Source of the DNA: Sagittula stellata E-37
GTDB lineage: Bacteria > Pseudomonadota > Alphaproteobacteria > Rhodobacterales > Rhodobacteraceae
Direction: 5' to 3'
DNA length: 64,000 bases
Assembly: GCF_039724765.1 (NCBI RefSeq)
Contig: NZ_CP155730.1
Span: 340,263 to 404,262, forward strand
Below, one piece after another: positions 7,588 to 15,954 of this stretch. A program made the position numbers and the translations under genes. Under the pieces are notes generated by a model. The model was not told where the DNA came from. It did no database searches and worked only from the letters and a program-made list of their open reading frames with translations. Positions within the stretch are counted from its first letter, which is position 1, and every line of letters begins with the position of its first letter.

Positions 7588-8838
7588 CGTCAAAGCCTTC
7601 TCCAGATCGTCGTGCTCGAAAGCACTTTCCAGATAGTCGAGCTCGCGTGCCAGAGCCCCGACCTGATGCGCAACTTCGCGCCACGTCGCTGTCGCTCTTG
7701 CGACTTCAGTGACGATTCCCCGGGCGAATTGGGTGCGGAGGCCGAATTCAGGTGCCACGGCCAACACCAGGTCAATGTCACAGGTCCCGTCGTCGAAATC
7801 GATCCGTGTCTGCAGGACACGCGGTTTTTCCAACTGGGACGTCGGGTTGATGTCGAACGCCGGCGACAGCCGCCATCCAGCTGGCCCATCCCATAGAAAC
7901 CCGTGATTGCGCAGATGGTCGTCCGTATTCGAAACCAGAACAGTGAAGACAAGGCGGCGATAGAGTTCTTCACGATCCCTGGCAGCCTGGCTGCCAGTCC
8001 TGGTGATCGCGTCTACGATCTCGAGATAGCTGCCAGATACGCCATCCCGGTTCTGGGTCATGGTCATGGCTGACATATACGGGATGCGTTCGCCTGCGGC
8101 GCTTCGGTCAAACCGGGCGCTCAGGTAGACCGGCCGATCGCCGATTTTTGCCAGAGAGTGGTCAGCCATGTTCAGGCCGGCCCGATCTGCCAATCGCGCG
8201 GCGACTTCCTCCCAGCGTTCCTTGCTGTAATCGTCGTCAGCCTTGGGAAACTTGGCGATCGAGAGCTTGCCCTGCACATCATAGACCGAGCATTTTGGGC
8301 GTGCACCGCCAAGCGATGCCCCGGGCGCAAAAATGAGATCGAGGTCCTCGTCTCGTTCCTCGCCAGCTTCGAAACGCCCGACTGCGTCGAGAAGACGCTG
8401 GAGCGCGATGTACCCTGGAACGCCATCTTGGATGGGTGCTGCACAGCTGGCATCGCCACGCCATCGCAGCCGTAAGGCTCCGATACGGCTGACATCGGAG
8501 ACACCCATAAGATAATCCGTCTCGAACAGGGTTCGAACCGGACGTTCCTCCCGCGCAGCGCGGCGCCGTTCCCGACGCCGCATCAAGGCACGACCCCAGT
8601 TGTCTGGGGCACTGTCGCCAAGGGCCGGAAACATCTCTCCGTTGCCTGAAGGCACAAACGGCCCGGGCGAGAGAGGCACGCCCTGATCAATAGCAAACCG
8701 CTCTGGCCGGTTCAGCCAGTCGTCCGAGTATTCGAAAACGACGGTTTCGCGCGCCCGGGATGGCACACAACGCATGGTGCCGACAGGCACCATCTCTCCA
8801 TCGAGCTCAATGTCGATTTCGACGACCCGTTCTGCCAT
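7582..8838 (-). CDS. hipA: HipA-family serine/threonine kinase toxin
   Basis: 418 residues, full HipA length. The N-terminal subdomain is followed by the P-loop-like GASLGGARPK, lysine-containing LSIAKFP, the catalytic loop NTDDHLRNHGFL and the metal-binding SPAFDINPT. All key kinase residues appear intact, so the protein should be active. HipA toxins phosphorylate translation factors such as glutamyl-tRNA synthetase and slow growth. Three bases separate it from the upstream HTH gene. In a conjugative setting it probably stabilises the element. Confidence 0.93.
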   Translation of the reverse strand: MAERVVEIDIELDGEMVPVGTMRCVPSRARETVVFEYSDDWLNRPERFAIDQGVPLSPGPFVPSGNGEMFPALGDSAPDNWGRALMRRRERRRAAREERPVRTLFETDYLMGVSDVSRIGALRLRWRGDASCAAPIQDGVPGYIALQRLLDAVGRFEAGEERDEDLDLIFAPGASLGGARPKCSVYDVQGKLSIAKFPKADDDYSKERWEEVAARLADRAGLNMADHSLAKIGDRPVYLSARFDRSAAGERIPYMSAMTMTQNRDGVSGSYLEIVDAITRTGSQAARDREELYRRLVFTVLVSNTDDHLRNHGFLWDGPAGWRLSPAFDINPTSQLEKPRVLQTRIDFDDGTCDIDLVLAVAPEFGLRTQFARGIVTEVARATATWREVAHQVGALARELDYLESAFEHDDLEKALTL

Positions 8839-8841
8839 GGC

Positions 8842-9231
8842 CTAGCTGCTCTCCTTGGAGCCAGGCTTCTTGCGCGCAAGAACCGCGCGTTTCGGCAAGC
8901 GCTCAAGAGCTGCATGTGCACCTTGGGGATCGTTCCTGGCATCAGCGAGATCTGCAAATCCATCCATCAGGTTCAATGCTTGCAGCACAGCCGCATAGAT
9001 GCCGATGGACACGCCAGCATCACCTTTTTCGATCTTGTGGTAGGTTGAGCGCGCAATACCCGCCCGCTCGGCGACAACAGACGCCGGCAAGCCGCGGCGC
9101 AAACGTGCGTCACGGATATCGGACCCGAGCTTGCGGATCGCTCGCTTGGCTGCGGGGGGAGGTAGGTATGACGCAGGCAATGCTTCTATCCTCGGTCTTA
9201 TTGCGACCTTTATGTATGCATAAGTAGACAT
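8842..9231 (-). CDS. hipB: HipB-like XRE-family antitoxin
   Basis: About 129 residues. A helix-turn-helix of the Cro/XRE type spans about residues 36-90 (LGSDIRDARLRR, then ASVVAERAGIARSTYHKIEKG). A basic C-terminal tail follows (KRAVLARKKPG). It would bind and neutralise HipA and repress the operon. The ATG at 9231 lies inside an operator-like sequence, so the in-frame TTG at 9180, preceded by GAGG, is a plausible alternative start. Proteins of this type often begin just before the PPPAAKRAIRKLG stretch, which favours 9180. Confidence 0.88.
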   Translation of the reverse strand: MSTYAYIKVAIRPRIEALPASYLPPPAAKRAIRKLGSDIRDARLRRGLPASVVAERAGIARSTYHKIEKGDAGVSIGIYAAVLQALNLMDGFADLADARNDPQGAHAALERLPKRAVLARKKPGSKESS

Positions 9232-9232
9232 A
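9212..9232. promoter_or_regulatory. Operator-like imperfect palindrome at the hipB start
   Basis: The segment reads TATGTATGCATAAGTAGACAT and covers the annotated hipB ATG. Its GCATAAGTAGACAT part repeats, with two changes, in the inverted repeat at the end of hipA (7558-7587). Antitoxin autoregulation through palindromes at the operon start is the rule for HipB-type regulators; that this is the site is inferred. Confidence 0.45.
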
Positions 9233-9393
9233 CGGCAAGTGATTGAGTCTCGCTGACTGGCTTCTCCGAGCAATTGCCGCATCCAAACCATAGATCCTGG
9301 GCCTTCGAGCCGGATATCCCAATCAAAGAAATCAGATTGCTTTCAATCGTGTTGCATTGTATTCGTGCGAATGGTTTTGTGGGGAGTCGATAC

Positions 9394-10050
9394 ATGAGAC
9401 ACCATATCGTGCGGCTGGCGATGGCCGCGACATTGGCACTTTCGGGCCAAGTTCCTCTTGCGACGCCCACAAGTGCCTACCAAGTGGATTGCGCCATCCT
9501 GCTTTGTCTTGCTGGTGGCTGGCCAGCATCGGCACCTTGTGCGCATGCTCGAGCCGTCTTCATCCGCCGGATTACCCCCTGGCCCATCGAGCCGCCGCTC
9601 CAGATATGGCGCTGCCCTATGGGGGTGTCGTTTTCTCCTGTGGAAAGCCCCGGACCGGCCGAGCGCCTGTTCGACGCCGCATTCCAAGCCACCCTGTCCC
9701 AGCAGTCCTTCCCCGGCGACGGACAGGTGATCAAGGTTCAATCCACGGATGGCGCCGACATCGATATCTCGGGCGACGCCTTCGATTTCGTGCGCAGCAT
9801 TCGCGTCTATCACATTCAGTACCGCCAGCACGAAAACCGAGACGGCGACTGCAATCGCAGCGACTCGACGCGATTGGGGTCCTACGGCGTGCAAGGCGAT
9901 TACCGATGGACAAGATCCAACGTGGGCCAAGTGCCGGCCGCATCTGGCCTGAGCATCCCGAATGGATGCGGCAGCTACTTCTACCGCTCCGTCTTCGTCG
10001 ACTGGCGTGATCACGCCGGGACCTATGGTTCTGAAGAAGTTCGCTACTGA
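9394..10050 (+). CDS. Exported protein of unknown function, cysteine-containing
   Basis: 218 residues from the ATG at 9394, preceded by GGGGAG eight bases upstream; longer in-frame starts lack a ribosome site. The N-terminus is a signal peptide (LAMAATLALSGQVPLATPTSA). The mature protein begins YQVDCAILLCLAGG and contains RRITPWPIEPPLQIWRCPMG near residue 70, then a mixed alpha/beta domain ending in a GCGSYFYRSVFVDW segment. Several cysteines suggest disulphides in the periplasm. It diverges from hipB. The gene looks real by codon composition and signal peptide, but no function is known to me. Confidence 0.75.
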   Translation: MRHHIVRLAMAATLALSGQVPLATPTSAYQVDCAILLCLAGGWPASAPCAHARAVFIRRITPWPIEPPLQIWRCPMGVSFSPVESPGPAERLFDAAFQATLSQQSFPGDGQVIKVQSTDGADIDISGDAFDFVRSIRVYHIQYRQHENRDGDCNRSDSTRLGSYGVQGDYRWTRSNVGQVPAASGLSIPNGCGSYFYRSVFVDWRDHAGTYGSEEVRY

Positions 10051-10058
10051 CAAAATCT

Positions 10059-10079
10059 GCGCGCGGTTCCGCCGCGCGC
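10059..10079 (+). terminator. GC-rich hairpin after the exported-protein gene
   Basis: An eight-base stem, GCGCGCGG paired with CCGCGCGC, has a five-base TTCCG loop. It starts nine bases after the stop at 10050. There is no T-run, so it may slow or end transcription only with help from Rho, or simply protect the mRNA end. Confidence 0.4.
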
Positions 10080-10286
10080 GTCCTCACAACCCCGCACGAA
10101 AGGCTGTGCAAAGCCCGCAAAAAGGAGACGACGCCAGACCGTGAAGCCTGACGCCGTGCTAGAAAACTCCGTGAACAAGAGTTTCCTAGTGCACCGCCAA
10201 AACACCTGCAGCCAGAAAAGTTGTTTTGCTGGCAAGAATGTTGTTGTCTCACGACATGACGTCGGATCTCCAAGGAGACCTCGACC

Positions 10287-11129
10287 ATGGAACCTACGAC
10301 CGGCCTGATCCTGCGACGGATCACGCAAACAAATCTCTCTGTTGCAGCGCACAAGCTGGCCACCCTTATCCTCGATGCCATCGCCTGGAAGGATGGCTAC
10401 AACGGTTTGTCGCGCGGAACGGCAGCCTTCACCCTCTCGGCCCTTGCGGAGAAGATGGGTGTCTCACGGCAGTATCTTGCGGTCCTTCTGAGCGAACTTG
10501 ACACGTCGGCGTTGCAGCTCGAGCGGGCAAAGCCGAATGGCAAATTCGCGCCCTGGATCTTTCGGTTTTCAGCCTTCGACGAGGAGAGTGAAACCCATGA
10601 TCTCGCGTCAGGTGAAAGCGACACATCACTATCTAGAGATAATAATAGCAAAACTATCTTCTCAGGGCAGATCGAAATCACCGAGAGTTCGAACGTTTTT
10701 CAGACCAGTTGGGCGGAGCTCATCAAGGCAGCGAAGGCCACGCTCCCCTGCTGGAACGTCGACGCCCAGGTCATCTGGGATCGCTTCCTCGCCTTCAATC
10801 GGTCCCGAGGCAACGGCAGGGTGCCGGCTGGCTTCCTGCTTGGCTTCATGCGCCGATGGCGGAATTCGTCGGGGACTCCGCCTCGTCCCGCGGCCAAGCC
10901 GCCCGCGAGATCAATAACCGGCTCCAAAGAGCGCGAATTGCTGAGACAGATGCAAGCCGCGCCAACTGCGAACCGCCAGTTCCACGCGTCCGACTTGTGT
11001 CGCTTGATCGGACACGCTGCCTACGAAGCGCGGGTGCTCGATGTGATCCGCAAGTTTGGGTGTCAGAGGTTTTCAGCAACCTTGGCGGTGCACGGACGAG
11101 CGGTGTTGGCAGGGCAAATTCCCAGGTAG
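10287..11129 (+). CDS. Helix-turn-helix protein of unknown function
   Basis: 280 residues, with AAGGAG nine bases before the ATG. A helix-turn-helix is visible at about residues 50-72 (SALAEKMGVSRQYLAVLLSEL) within a winged-helix-like N-terminal domain. A polar linker rich in Ser and Asn (about 110-130) follows, then a second globular part with WDRFLAFNRSRGNGR and a basic tail. The layout resembles plasmid-encoded DNA-binding proteins that pair an HTH with a C-terminal partner domain, but no family is certain. It is convergent with the dihydroxyacetone kinase gene and marks the end of the transfer-related block. Confidence 0.7.
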   Translation: MEPTTGLILRRITQTNLSVAAHKLATLILDAIAWKDGYNGLSRGTAAFTLSALAEKMGVSRQYLAVLLSELDTSALQLERAKPNGKFAPWIFRFSAFDEESETHDLASGESDTSLSRDNNSKTIFSGQIEITESSNVFQTSWAELIKAAKATLPCWNVDAQVIWDRFLAFNRSRGNGRVPAGFLLGFMRRWRNSSGTPPRPAAKPPARSITGSKERELLRQMQAAPTANRQFHASDLCRLIGHAAYEARVLDVIRKFGCQRFSATLAVHGRAVLAGQIPR

Positions 11130-11198
11130 GTTCGCTTGGCAGGCGTTGTAGGCGGGAAACCCCGCTACAGGCGTCAAGATCCGATAGTGAAGTTTATG

Positions 11199-12836
11199 TT
11201 AAAAAACTGAATGCTCCGAAGCTGAGAGGGCTTCGAACAGCCGTGCGACGGCTTCGGCGCCTGGGTCATTGTTGCCGCGCAATTGATCGCTGCGGACGTA
11301 ACTGGAACGCCCGGCACCTGCGACGGTCAGGAATGACGTGCTTTCGGCGCCGGAACGCGCCGCTTCGGCAGCGGCGACGAGGCCATCTTCGAGGCGTTCG
11401 AGCGCGGGCGCAAAAGCGTCGATCATTGTCCGGTCTCCCGGCTTGGCCCCGCCGATGTCCTGAAGGCTGTGCAGCCCCCACCTCAGGGCCTCCGTCACGG
11501 GTAGGCCTTCTGCACAGGCCTCGGCTGCAGCTGAAAAGAGAATTGCCAGCAATATACCCGACGATCCGCCCATGGTTTGCGTCAGCTCCTGACTGATCGC
11601 CCGGAAAAGCTGGGTCAGATCGGACAGAGGCAAATGCTGAAGCCGCTCGAGCAGGGCCCGCGCGGCGATAGCGACGGTGGTGCCGGTGTCGCCATCACCG
11701 GTCCTGGCATCCAGATAGTTCAGGTCTTCTTCGGCCTCGATCAGGGCTCTGCAACAGGTCTTGAGCATCCGGGCATTGCCGGCATGCCAGGAGGCCGGGC
11801 CGGTCGGGGCTTTCGCAAGATCGGGAAGAGCGACGACGCCGGGCGCCCCGAGTGTCTTCATGGACATCCAGCCAGGCGCTTCGGTCGGTGCCTCAAGGTG
11901 CGGCGTATCCTCGGTGGAAAGCGGATAGAGCGAGATCGAAAACCCGTGCATGTCGAGCGCGGTCATCATCGCGGCCGGGCCGATCACCTGGGTGATTTTC
12001 GATCCGATCGCCGAGGTGCGCAGTGCATCGAGGAGGATCAACATCTCAAGGGTCGTCGTTCCGCCCAGATTGTTGACCAGAGCGACATAGGTGCCGGCCC
12101 CCAGGCGTGGTTCCATTTTGGCCAGCACATCGGCCATGGCCTTGCGGGCATCCAGGAACGGGATCTGTTCCGCCCCCGGTTCGCCATGGATCCCGAGGCC
12201 CAGTTCGATGTCTCCGTCTGCGATTCGATTATCCCGCCGGGCGCCCGGCACAGTGCAGCTGCTGAGAGCCATGCCGATGCTAATTGCCTGGGCCGAGGCG
12301 CATTCCGCAGCCTGTGTGGCCTCGGCCAGGTCGCCGTCGGCTTCGGCCACTGCGCCCGCAATCTTGTGAACGAACAACGTTCCAGCGATGCCGCGCGGAC
12401 TTGAGATGTCCGGCAACGCGAAATCGTCACCCACGACAACCATGCTGACGCGCAGACCCATTTCGCGGGCCCGGGCGGCGGCAAGCCCAAAATTCAGCCG
12501 GTCACCCGTGTAGCTTTTTACGATCAACAGACAACCCGCCGGGCCGGTCACGGCCACGATACCCGCGAGGATCGCATCGACAGAGGGAGAGGCGAAGACA
12601 TCGCCGCAGACCGCGGCTGTCAACATGCCCTTGCCCACGAACCCGGCGTGTGCCGGTTCGTGACCCGATCCGCCGCCAGACACGATCGCGACCTTTCGCC
12701 TGTCCCAGTCCGACCGGAGCACGACACGAACAAAGGGGTACCCGTCCAGACGGACCAGCCTGCCATTCGAGGCCGCGACGAGCCCGTTGATGGCATCCTG
12801 AACGATATCCTGCTTGCGATTGATGAATTGAGCCAT
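11199..12836 (-). CDS. Fused DhaK-DhaL dihydroxyacetone (triose/tetrulose) kinase, ATP type
   Basis: 545 residues from the ATG at 12836. The N-terminal DhaK domain (about 1-330) has SGGGSGHEPAHAG and the covalent substrate histidine in LGLGIHGEPG. The C-terminal DhaL domain (about 345-545) has the nucleotide/Mg motif GDGDTGTT, GGSSG and GAKPGDRTMID. The fused form uses ATP rather than the phosphotransferase system. Family members phosphorylate dihydroxyacetone, glyceraldehyde or four-carbon ketoses such as erythrulose. Its operon contains an importer and an esterase-like enzyme, so the true substrate may be a larger or modified ketose. Confidence 0.93.
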   Translation of the reverse strand: MAQFINRKQDIVQDAINGLVAASNGRLVRLDGYPFVRVVLRSDWDRRKVAIVSGGGSGHEPAHAGFVGKGMLTAAVCGDVFASPSVDAILAGIVAVTGPAGCLLIVKSYTGDRLNFGLAAARAREMGLRVSMVVVGDDFALPDISSPRGIAGTLFVHKIAGAVAEADGDLAEATQAAECASAQAISIGMALSSCTVPGARRDNRIADGDIELGLGIHGEPGAEQIPFLDARKAMADVLAKMEPRLGAGTYVALVNNLGGTTTLEMLILLDALRTSAIGSKITQVIGPAAMMTALDMHGFSISLYPLSTEDTPHLEAPTEAPGWMSMKTLGAPGVVALPDLAKAPTGPASWHAGNARMLKTCCRALIEAEEDLNYLDARTGDGDTGTTVAIAARALLERLQHLPLSDLTQLFRAISQELTQTMGGSSGILLAILFSAAAEACAEGLPVTEALRWGLHSLQDIGGAKPGDRTMIDAFAPALERLEDGLVAAAEAARSGAESTSFLTVAGAGRSSYVRSDQLRGNNDPGAEAVARLFEALSASEHSVF

Positions 12837-12966
12837 TCCGCTTCGCTCTCCTAACGCGTTTTGCTGACGTCCCGCCGAGCGCCCCTGGAGGTGGGCACCC
12901 GGCGAGCGCAAGTTTTCAGGTATGGGCCCGGCGAGGGCGCCCGGGAGGCCTGTTGATTGGATCGGA

Positions 12967-12988
12967 GGGCCGGGTGCGAACCCGGCCC
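12967..12988 (-). terminator. Intercistronic hairpin after the substrate-binding protein gene
   Basis: Perfect nine-base stem GGGCCGGGT/ACCCGGCCC with a four-base loop, starting about ten bases after the stop of the binding-protein gene. No T-run follows. Hairpins here usually stabilise the abundant binding-protein mRNA and lower read-through into the next gene (dhaKL). Confidence 0.55.
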
Positions 12989-12997
12989 CCACTGGGT

Positions 12998-14173
12998 TCA
13001 GTTGATGGCGCTGCTGTAGAAATTCGCCTCCAGCTCAGCCATGTCGACGGCGGCAAGGTCGTCCGGCAAAGCATAGGCATAGGCATCGGCCCTGACCTGA
13101 TCGCGATCGAAGGCATTTCCTTCCGCGATGAAGTCATTGAGCACGTAGTCGGCGGCGTTGATCTCGGTCGACAGGAGGCCAATTTCCCGCTGCACGTCGA
13201 AGAACCGCTGGAAGCCCGCGATGTCATGTTCGCCCCAGCCGGCGCGCTGCGACAGGTCGCCCTTGAAGGTGCGGTGGATCTGCATGAGGCTTTCGGTTCC
13301 GGCGCGTGCGCCAAAGCCTTCGCGGGTCGCCGGAAGCGCCTTGAAGACGATATCGGCGGCCGCACGCGGGTTGTGTTCCGCGAATTCGTGCCCCATCGCC
13401 ATGCCCTTCACATAGGCCTGCAGGAAAGCGCGGCGGTCAGGGTCTTCGACATCGGCGCGGCGCACCACCTGGCTGTTGGACGGCAGCGGCGAGCCGCGCA
13501 TGCCCATCCAGTAGTCGAAGGACTGGCCATTCTTTTCCAGAAGCGCCCGCAGGCCTTCCCAGGCAAGGCAGGCGTCGCCTTCGCCCGCGGCTAGGGCGGC
13601 CGTCCAGTTCGGGAAACCGGCCTCGATATAGCGCACCTTGGTCACGTCGACGCCGACCGCCTTCAGCATCGGATCGGCGATGGATTGCCACGCGGCCGAA
13701 CCGAGCAGGACGGTCTTGCCTTCAAGACCGCGCAAATCGGTCATACCTTCGCCCTTGCGGAAGGCGATGTTGAAAAGGTCAAGGTAGCCGGTGCCGAAGA
13801 TGGACACGAGGCCCATGTCGTTCTCGATCGAATTGCCAAGAATACCGGGCGCTGGGAAGCCCATGTCCGCCTGCCCGACCGAGACGAACTGCACCACCGC
13901 GGTGCCGCCCGGGGGCCCCGGTTGCAGCTCCAACTCCACGCCCAGGTCGCCGAAGTAGCCCATCGCCTGCGCGACCCAGATGGCGTAGTCGTCCATGACC
14001 TCGATCGTGCCGCGGGGCGAAATCCACGTATGTTTACCCGAATAGGGTTCGGCGGATGCGGCGCCGGGCAGCCAGAGCCCGCTACCGATGGTGCTGGCCA
14101 TGACGACGCCTGCCCCGCTGACTTTCAGAAACTTCCTCCGGGACAGGCCCGAAATGTTGACAGGGTTCTGCAT
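12998..14173 (-). CDS. NitT/TauT-type ABC substrate-binding protein with Tat signal
   Basis: 391 residues from the ATG at 14173, which has GGAGG upstream. The N-terminus carries a twin-arginine motif (SRRKFLKVSG) and hydrophobic region, so export is probably by the Tat pathway. The mature part is an NMT1/THI5-like periplasmic protein (GTIEVMDDYAIWVAQAMGYFGDLG, then PGGTAVVQFVSVGQADMGF). This family binds sulfonates, nitrate, thiamine precursors and other small compounds, so the ligand cannot be read from sequence. It forms one importer with the permease and ATPase genes upstream. Confidence 0.88.
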   Translation of the reverse strand: MQNPVNISGLSRRKFLKVSGAGVVMASTIGSGLWLPGAASAEPYSGKHTWISPRGTIEVMDDYAIWVAQAMGYFGDLGVELELQPGPPGGTAVVQFVSVGQADMGFPAPGILGNSIENDMGLVSIFGTGYLDLFNIAFRKGEGMTDLRGLEGKTVLLGSAAWQSIADPMLKAVGVDVTKVRYIEAGFPNWTAALAAGEGDACLAWEGLRALLEKNGQSFDYWMGMRGSPLPSNSQVVRRADVEDPDRRAFLQAYVKGMAMGHEFAEHNPRAAADIVFKALPATREGFGARAGTESLMQIHRTFKGDLSQRAGWGEHDIAGFQRFFDVQREIGLLSTEINAADYVLNDFIAEGNAFDRDQVRADAYAYALPDDLAAVDMAELEANFYSSAIN

Positions 14174-14247
14174 GACCCACTCCTCCACTGTATCCGCTCT
14201 GTTGGATGGAACCGGCCCGCCGAGCGGCTGGGCAAGGCCGCTCCGCT

Positions 14248-15057
14248 TCAGCTTTCCCAGCCGGCCAGTTTCTTGCCGAGCCAGGAGAAGAAGACGTAGA
14301 TGCAGATCCCCATGATCGCGAGGATCAGGATCACGGCAAAGAATTCGGCGGTGCGGAGCGTCGACGAAAAGGTCGTCAGCTTGCTGCCGAGGCCAAAGCC
14401 GCCGCCGGACATTTCCGCGCCGATGGCGGTGATAACCGAAAAGATAGCGCCCATCATCAGGCCAACGATGATCATTGGCATCGCCATGGGCACACGGATC
14501 TTCGTGAAGATCTGGAAGGTCGTCGCGCCGTAGGACCGCGCCAACGCGATCTTGTCTTGGTCGACGCGGCGAAATCCGGTGGCCGAATTGATCATCACCA
14601 TCGGCCCCGCCGCGAGGGCAACCGCGATGATGCGCGGGGCATATCCAAAGCCGAAATTCAGGATCAGAAGCGGCACCAGCGCCAGCATGGGCGTCGTGAC
14701 AAGAAGCAGGATGTAGGGCGTGATGATCTTTTCCACGAAGGGAAACTGGGTAATCACCGCCGCCAGGATCATGCCGATCGACGCGCCGATGGTGTAGCCG
14801 ACGGCCAGTTCGACCAGTGTGTAGCCAAGATGCGGCGCGATCTCTCCTGAATGCTCGAACAGCGCCGTCACGATGGCCGAGGGCGTCGGCATGACGAATT
14901 CCTTGACCTCGAAGAAGCGCAGCAGGAACTCGGCGCCGCCGATGATGACGATTGCGACGGCGAGGATGGCCGCGACCTCTGTCATGTTCTGGATCTTCGG
15001 CCCGCTGGTCAGGCCGCCCGCCATGTTCACGCCGGTGGTCTTGTTGCTCTCGCTCAT
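14248..15057 (-). CDS. NitT/TauT-type ABC transporter permease
   Basis: 269 residues from the ATG at 15057, which has GGAG eight bases upstream; a GTG at 15066 overlapping the ATPase stop is less likely. About six hydrophobic segments are visible (for example VAAILAVAIVIIGGAEFLL and FFAVILILAIMGICIYVFF). The EAA-type loop for the ATPase is near ALARSYGATTFQIF. It belongs to the SsuC/TauC group and forms the homodimeric membrane channel. Confidence 0.9.
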   Translation of the reverse strand: MSESNKTTGVNMAGGLTSGPKIQNMTEVAAILAVAIVIIGGAEFLLRFFEVKEFVMPTPSAIVTALFEHSGEIAPHLGYTLVELAVGYTIGASIGMILAAVITQFPFVEKIITPYILLLVTTPMLALVPLLILNFGFGYAPRIIAVALAAGPMVMINSATGFRRVDQDKIALARSYGATTFQIFTKIRVPMAMPMIIVGLMMGAIFSVITAIGAEMSGGGFGLGSKLTTFSSTLRTAEFFAVILILAIMGICIYVFFSWLGKKLAGWES

Positions 15058-15062
15058 GTGGC

Positions 15063-15857
15063 TCACTCCGCTGCGACGGCCGCGGAGGCCGAGGAAGGTT
15101 GATGTTGGATTTCGGCCTTGATCTCGTTCACGAGGTCGAAGAAGGCCTTGGTTTCCATGAGCTTGAGGTTGCGCGGCCGCTCGAACGGCACCTCGAAGAC
15201 GCGGTGCATGCGGCCCGGACGGGCGCTCATGACGTAGACCTTGTTGGACAGGAACACCGCCTCTTGAATGGAGTGGGTGATCAGCATGATGGTCTTGCGG
15301 GTCTCTTCCCAGATTTCCTCCATCAGCAGGTTCATCTCGTCCCGCGTGAAGGCGTCGAGGGCGCCGAAGGGTTCGTCCATCAGCAGGACTTCGGGGTCGG
15401 AAGCCAGCGCCCGGACGATCGAGGCCCGCTGCTGCATGCCGCCTGAAAGCTCCTTGGGCATCTTCGCGCCAAAGCCGCCGAGGCCAACGCGCTCCAGAAG
15501 TGCGGCGATCTTCTTGCGGTCGGGCGTCTTGCGCCGGATCTCGAAGGGAAACTCGATATTCTGCTGAATCGTGCGCCAGGGCAGAAGGTTTGCCAACTGG
15601 AACATCATACCGATGGCGTGGTGCGGTTTCCTGATCTTGTCAGGGCCGAGGGAGATTTCCCCGGAGCTGAGCTGGTGAAGTCCGGCGATGGACCATAGCA
15701 GGGTCGTCTTCCCGCATCCGGACGGACCGACGACCGAGATGAACTCCCCCTGCTCTACCGTCAGGTCCACATCCTGAAGCGCGTGAACCTGGCCGGACCC
15801 GGTTTCATAGGCCTTGGTGGCCCCTTGAACACGCAATGCCTTGCGATCTTGTGTCAT
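15063..15857 (-). CDS. NitT/TauT-type ABC transporter ATP-binding protein
   Basis: 264 residues. Walker A GPSGCGKTT (about residue 40), Q-loop, signature LSGGMQQR, Walker B VLLMDEPFGALD and H-loop LITHS are all intact. It belongs to the SsuB/TauB group. It is the first of the three transporter genes transcribed and lies about 100 bases after the hydrolase gene. Confidence 0.93.
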   Translation of the reverse strand: MTQDRKALRVQGATKAYETGSGQVHALQDVDLTVEQGEFISVVGPSGCGKTTLLWSIAGLHQLSSGEISLGPDKIRKPHHAIGMMFQLANLLPWRTIQQNIEFPFEIRRKTPDRKKIAALLERVGLGGFGAKMPKELSGGMQQRASIVRALASDPEVLLMDEPFGALDAFTRDEMNLLMEEIWEETRKTIMLITHSIQEAVFLSNKVYVMSARPGRMHRVFEVPFERPRNLKLMETKAFFDLVNEIKAEIQHQPSSASAAVAAE

Positions 15858-15954
15858 GTCTTAGCGTCCTTCTCCTCGCGCGCCGACAAACGTCGGGCGC
15901 CGGGCCGCGCGACGGGTCTCGCGCAGGCCAATCTGTGTTGCCTTGTCGGGTGGG

